From positions 2,294,001-2,358,000 of the forward strand of contig NZ_CP063304.1 in assembly GCF_015159595.1 (NCBI RefSeq): DNA of 64,000 nucleotides, written 5' to 3'. The position numbers and the translations under genes were made by a program. Position 1 is the first letter of the stretch; each line of letters begins with the position of its first letter. The notes beneath the pieces were generated by a model, which worked only from the letters and a program-made list of their open reading frames with translations, searched no databases and was not told where the DNA came from. Positions 61,419-64,000 of the stretch are shown piece after piece. The DNA comes from Blautia liquoris. Lineage in GTDB: Bacteria > Bacillota > Clostridia > Lachnospirales > Lachnospiraceae.

Positions 61419-62606
61419 TTATTCTTCCCCGGTGTACTCTCCATATGGGATATAAATCTTGTTGCTGACTTTATCGGATATATTATAGGAATCCGTTCCA
61501 TCCATGACTTCTTTGCTATTAGCCACGTTCTGCATAAGTTTTGCAATACATTCGGCCATACCATCTGCATCCTGTTTGATCGTTCCGGTCATCTTGCCGT
61601 CACCAATCAGCTGCTTTGCTGCGTCTGTCGCATCCACACCAAATACCGGGATCGTCTTGCCATCTTTTCCACTTCCCAGATTGTATCCCTTGTCATTCAA
61701 CGCTGAGATTGCACCTTCTGCCATACCATCGTTATTGCAGATAACAAGTTCAATCATGTTGTTATTTTCCTCATTATACTGGGAAAGATTTGTATTCATA
61801 TAATTATTGGACGCCGTAGCACTCCAGTTACCATCCTGGTCTACCTGGTATTTATCTGAATTTGACGGATCAAAGTATTCCAGCTCCGGTTTTCCGGCTT
61901 CTTTTAAGACTTTGTTCGCATCCTCTACTGCGTACTGTGTACGATAGATTGCTTCAGCATTGCCAAGCTGTCCCATAAACATTGCATAGGAAATCTTGCC
62001 GTCACCGTTCAGATCAGCAGCATCATAGTTCTCTGAGAGATATTTTCCAATCATCTCTCCTTGCATATGTCCTGCTTCTGGAGCATCTGTTCCTACGAAT
62101 GCACACTGATCGTAGCTTCCGAGAACATCTCCTTCTGTCTTATCATCTTCTACTGCCCGGTTGAAGAATACAACTGGGATTCCAGCTGCTTTCGCTTTAT
62201 CCACAATCTGGCTGGAAGCATCTACAGATCCTGAAGTAACAATATTCACCACCAGCATGGTTGCCCCTGTCTGAATTGCAGTGTCAATCTGTTCATTCTG
62301 TGTTGTCTGGTTGCTGTTTCCATCATAATCTTGATATTCGAGTCCCATCTCATCCAGTTTCTTGTCCAAAAGCGTACGTACGGAAGCGATATAGGTATCT
62401 GAATATGTGTAATAGAACACTGCTACATTCGCATCCGAGTCTGATTTTTTATCGTCCGTTTTGTCACTTGTCTTTTCACTGGAAGTACTTGCTGTACTTT
62501 TCCCGCCGTCTGTTCCCTTACTCTTGTCATCAGAGCTTCCACAACCTGCAAACATTCCCATCGCCATTGTTGCTGTGAGCATAACAGCCAGTAATTTTTT
62601 CTTCAT
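61419..62606 (-). CDS. mglB: Galactose-binding lipoprotein MglB
   Basis: About 395 residues; AGGAGG is 7 nt before the ATG at 62606 (4 nt before an ATG at 62609). The signal has lipobox FAGC. The periplasmic-binding fold includes the calcium loop DLNGDGKISY, matching the EF-hand-like loop of E. coli galactose-binding protein, plus FFNRAVEDD, FVGTDAPEAGHMQGE and CNNDGMAEGAISAL for the sugar site. These support D-galactose/glucose or methyl-galactoside as ligand. It is first in mglBAC, downstream of a sensor-type binding protein and kinase. Confidence 0.93.
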   Translation of the reverse strand: MKKKLLAVMLTATMAMGMFAGCGSSDDKSKGTDGGKSTASTSSEKTSDKTDDKKSDSDANVAVFYYTYSDTYIASVRTLLDKKLDEMGLEYQDYDGNSNQTTQNEQIDTAIQTGATMLVVNIVTSGSVDASSQIVDKAKAAGIPVVFFNRAVEDDKTEGDVLGSYDQCAFVGTDAPEAGHMQGEMIGKYLSENYDAADLNGDGKISYAMFMGQLGNAEAIYRTQYAVEDANKVLKEAGKPELEYFDPSNSDKYQVDQDGNWSATASNNYMNTNLSQYNEENNNMIELVICNNDGMAEGAISALNDKGYNLGSGKDGKTIPVFGVDATDAAKQLIGDGKMTGTIKQDADGMAECIAKLMQNVANSKEVMDGTDSYNISDKVSNKIYIPYGEYTGEE

Positions 62607-62709
62607 CATTCATCCTCCTTTTTGTTGACACTATCTGTCTTCTTATAGAAGAATACCATGAGAGAAACTATGAGTACATGTGTTATACTATTTACTTTTT
62701 GTATTATTC

Positions 62710-62724
62710 TACAGTACCTCTGTA
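62710..62724 (-). promoter_or_regulatory. TACAG-N5-CTGTA dyad upstream of mglB
   Basis: A 5-5-5 inverted repeat in the 159-nt leader between the sensor binding protein and mglB. Promoter boxes there are weak, which would suit an activator, but the dyad is short. Confidence 0.3.
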
Positions 62725-62765
62725 AAATCTTACTGGCTGAAACCCTACACTTTTATACAACTCTC

Positions 62766-63776
62766 TTAGTCAAAGGAGAAGAGAGCACGCTGACTTTTTT
62801 CGTCATACATATTATCCCTGGTCACCAGAATACTGGACGTCTCAATTTCTTTTGATTTTACTTCCTGCCCGTTAATCAGGGCATAAGCATTCTCGACGCC
62901 CAGATATCCGATTGCATAAGGATTCTGGACAATCAGTGCATCGACATCTCCGTTTTCAAGCATACTCACAGACTTTACATTGCTGTCGAAGGCAATCACC
63001 TGAGTGTCTTTGCCTCGTTTCAGACTTTCAACTCCATATCCAACTCCCAGACTGGTCCATTCGTTGAAAGTCACGATGACATTAATCTCGGGATGACTTT
63101 TCAACATCTGAATCGTCCCCTGTTTTGCATCTTTAACTGTTGATTTGACGTTAATGGATGATATAATTTCCGATCGATCATCTTTCATTACGGTGTTGCG
63201 AAACCCATTCTCCCTCATCTGACCATTCTGCGTGTTTTTATCAAAGTTCACGATTCCGATCTTCAAGCTTTTGGCTTGATTGGACAGTGCCTCTTTCCCT
63301 GCCATACATCCGGCCTCATAATTATTCGTCCCGATATAGCATTTCACTTTAGAACTGTCCACCGGGCTGTCTACGACCACAATTTTGATCCCTTTTTGGG
63401 CAGCCCGGTTCACGGCATCTGCATTCGCCTCGAAATCAATTGCTGATAATATGATCGCATCTGCACGATCTTTTACCGCCTCATCAATCATCTGGTTCTG
63501 CATCTCGTATTTCTCTTCACTGTCCGGTCCTTCACAGATAAGATCAAGATTATACTCTGCACTTGCTGCATTCGCCCCTGCGTATGCGGACTGCCAGAAT
63601 GCCGAATTCGTAGATTTTGTAATAAATACGACTTTATCTTTGTCGAGGGCATCACTGCCGTCCTCATTATTTCCCAAAATCCACAGATTGCCGCGGAAGG
63701 CAATGGCGAAGATGGAGATCAGCAGTGCTGCTCCGGCCCCGATCGAAAGTATGATCCTCCACTTACTTTTGTCCAT
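62766..63776 (-). CDS. Membrane-anchored periplasmic-binding-fold sugar sensor protein
   Basis: A 336-residue protein starting at 63776 with GGAGG 9 nt upstream, overlapping the kinase end by 14 nt. It has an uncleaved-looking N-terminal helix (WRIILSIGAGAALLISIFAIAF, no lipobox cysteine) and a type-I sugar-binding fold (KVVFITKSTNSAFWQSAYAGANAASAEYNLDL, IILSAIDFEANADAVNRAAQKGIKIVVVDSPVDSSKVKCYIGTNNYEAG). Direct overlap with a YesM-like kinase suggests a signal-input partner rather than a transporter subunit, as in the XylFII-LytS type of clostridial sugar sensor. It would report galactose to the mgl genes downstream. Confidence 0.85.
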   Translation of the reverse strand: MDKSKWRIILSIGAGAALLISIFAIAFRGNLWILGNNEDGSDALDKDKVVFITKSTNSAFWQSAYAGANAASAEYNLDLICEGPDSEEKYEMQNQMIDEAVKDRADAIILSAIDFEANADAVNRAAQKGIKIVVVDSPVDSSKVKCYIGTNNYEAGCMAGKEALSNQAKSLKIGIVNFDKNTQNGQMRENGFRNTVMKDDRSEIISSINVKSTVKDAKQGTIQMLKSHPEINVIVTFNEWTSLGVGYGVESLKRGKDTQVIAFDSNVKSVSMLENGDVDALIVQNPYAIGYLGVENAYALINGQEVKSKEIETSSILVTRDNMYDEKSQRALFSFD

Positions 63777-64000
63777 AATCTGTATCCTCCTCAATCTTTG
63801 GGATGCGGATGGTGACACAGGTGCCTTCATCCGGTTCACTTTTAATAAAAAGGCCATAATTCTCACCAAAGTAAATTTGGATTCGATCATTGACATTCTT
63901 GATGCCGATTCCTACCCTGTCGCTCGCCTCCTGATGCAGGATTTCACTGCACTGTTCCTCAGTCATTCCAATCCCATTATCCTCAATCTGAAAAACAATA
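63763..64000 (-). CDS. C-terminal end of a YesM-type sensor histidine kinase (rest beyond right edge)
   Basis: The last 78 residues only. IEDNGIGM is the G1 ATP-binding box, GIGIKNVNDRIQIYFG the G2 box and EGTCVTIRIPKIEED the end of the HATPase domain. This order and spacing match YesM/LytS-type kinases. The gene enters from the right edge, and its 3' end overlaps the sensor binding protein. The cognate response regulator is presumably beyond the window. Confidence 0.88.
   Translation of the reverse strand, partial: IVFQIEDNGIGMTEEQCSEILHQEASDRVGIGIKNVNDRIQIYFGENYGLFIKSEPDEGTCVTIRIPKIEEDTDYGQK

Noticed and set aside
1-64000. CRISPR array, tRNA, rRNA, prophage or integrase
   Set aside because: No regularly spaced repeats, cloverleaf-like or ribosomal sequence, and no phage structural or recombinase genes were seen.

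Overview
The window looks like a chromosomal segment of a low-to-mid GC, Gram-positive anaerobic gut Clostridia, most likely Lachnospiraceae. The basis is strong AGGAGG-type ribosome sites, lipoprotein-type solute-binding proteins, YesM/YesN two-component pairs, importers that lack their own ATPase, rubrerythrin with PerR, and many plant-glycan glycosidases. No rRNA, tRNA, CRISPR array, phage or intact mobile element was seen. Family names come from reading motifs; no database search was run.

Layout. 0-7 kb: a YesM/YesN two-component pair feeding a GH30 hydrolase, then a large-type sugar-binding lipoprotein and an LplB-type permease cut by the left edge. 7-22.4 kb: a rhamnose/pectin-type utilisation locus on the minus strand, comprising a GH88 unsaturated-uronyl hydrolase, a membrane-bound AraC regulator, lipoprotein, two permeases, GH78 alpha-L-rhamnosidase, a GH106-like protein and a secreted GH43. 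22.4-31 kb: a GntR/HutC regulator, a small protein, two polysaccharide-deacetylase-fold hydrolases, a polar amino-acid ABC transporter, an M20 amidohydrolase and a YfcC-type transporter. An identical 19-bp palindrome upstream of the regulator and the M20 gene ties these together. 31-32.5 kb: a double-rubredoxin rubrerythrin and PerR. 32.5-37.6 kb: an (alpha/alpha)6 glycosidase-like protein, a GH4 alpha-galacturonidase-like enzyme and an orphan binding lipoprotein. 37.8-41.1 kb: larB-larC-GH43-araC, all overlapping by 4 nt. 41.2-45.4 kb: ArsR/MATE, an LVIVD beta-propeller, a decayed IS200/IS605-like element and a Uma2 protein. 45.5-48.5 kb: an amidohydrolase of the 8-oxoguanine-deaminase type, a YczE-like membrane protein and a BmrR-like MerR regulator behind a MerR-type 19-bp-spacer promoter. 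48.5-49.6 kb: an LCP cell-wall ligase. 49.8-56.2 kb: an operon of URO-D-family protein, sugar lipoprotein, MalF/MalG-like permeases, Sapep-type peptidase and aldo/keto reductase. 56.4-58.7 kb: a ketopantoate-reductase-like protein, an SDR and a small membrane protein. 58.7-64 kb: mglBAC plus a membrane-anchored binding protein and the end of a YesM-like kinase.

Working together. Secreted or imported plant oligosaccharides (rhamnose, galacturonate, arabinose/xylose-type linkages) would be taken up by lipoprotein/permease sets. None of the three CUT1-type permease sets has an ATPase gene here, so they probably share an MsmX-like ATPase encoded elsewhere. Most hydrolases lack signal peptides and should act in the cytoplasm. 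Each module carries a local regulator: TCS, AraC, GntR, MerR, ArsR or PerR.

The observations most worth follow-up are: the GntR palindrome shared by two promoters; the deaminase operon with a BmrR-like promoter; the larB-larC-GH43-araC unit, in which LarC lacks its C-terminal domain; and the URO-D/ABC/peptidase operon.
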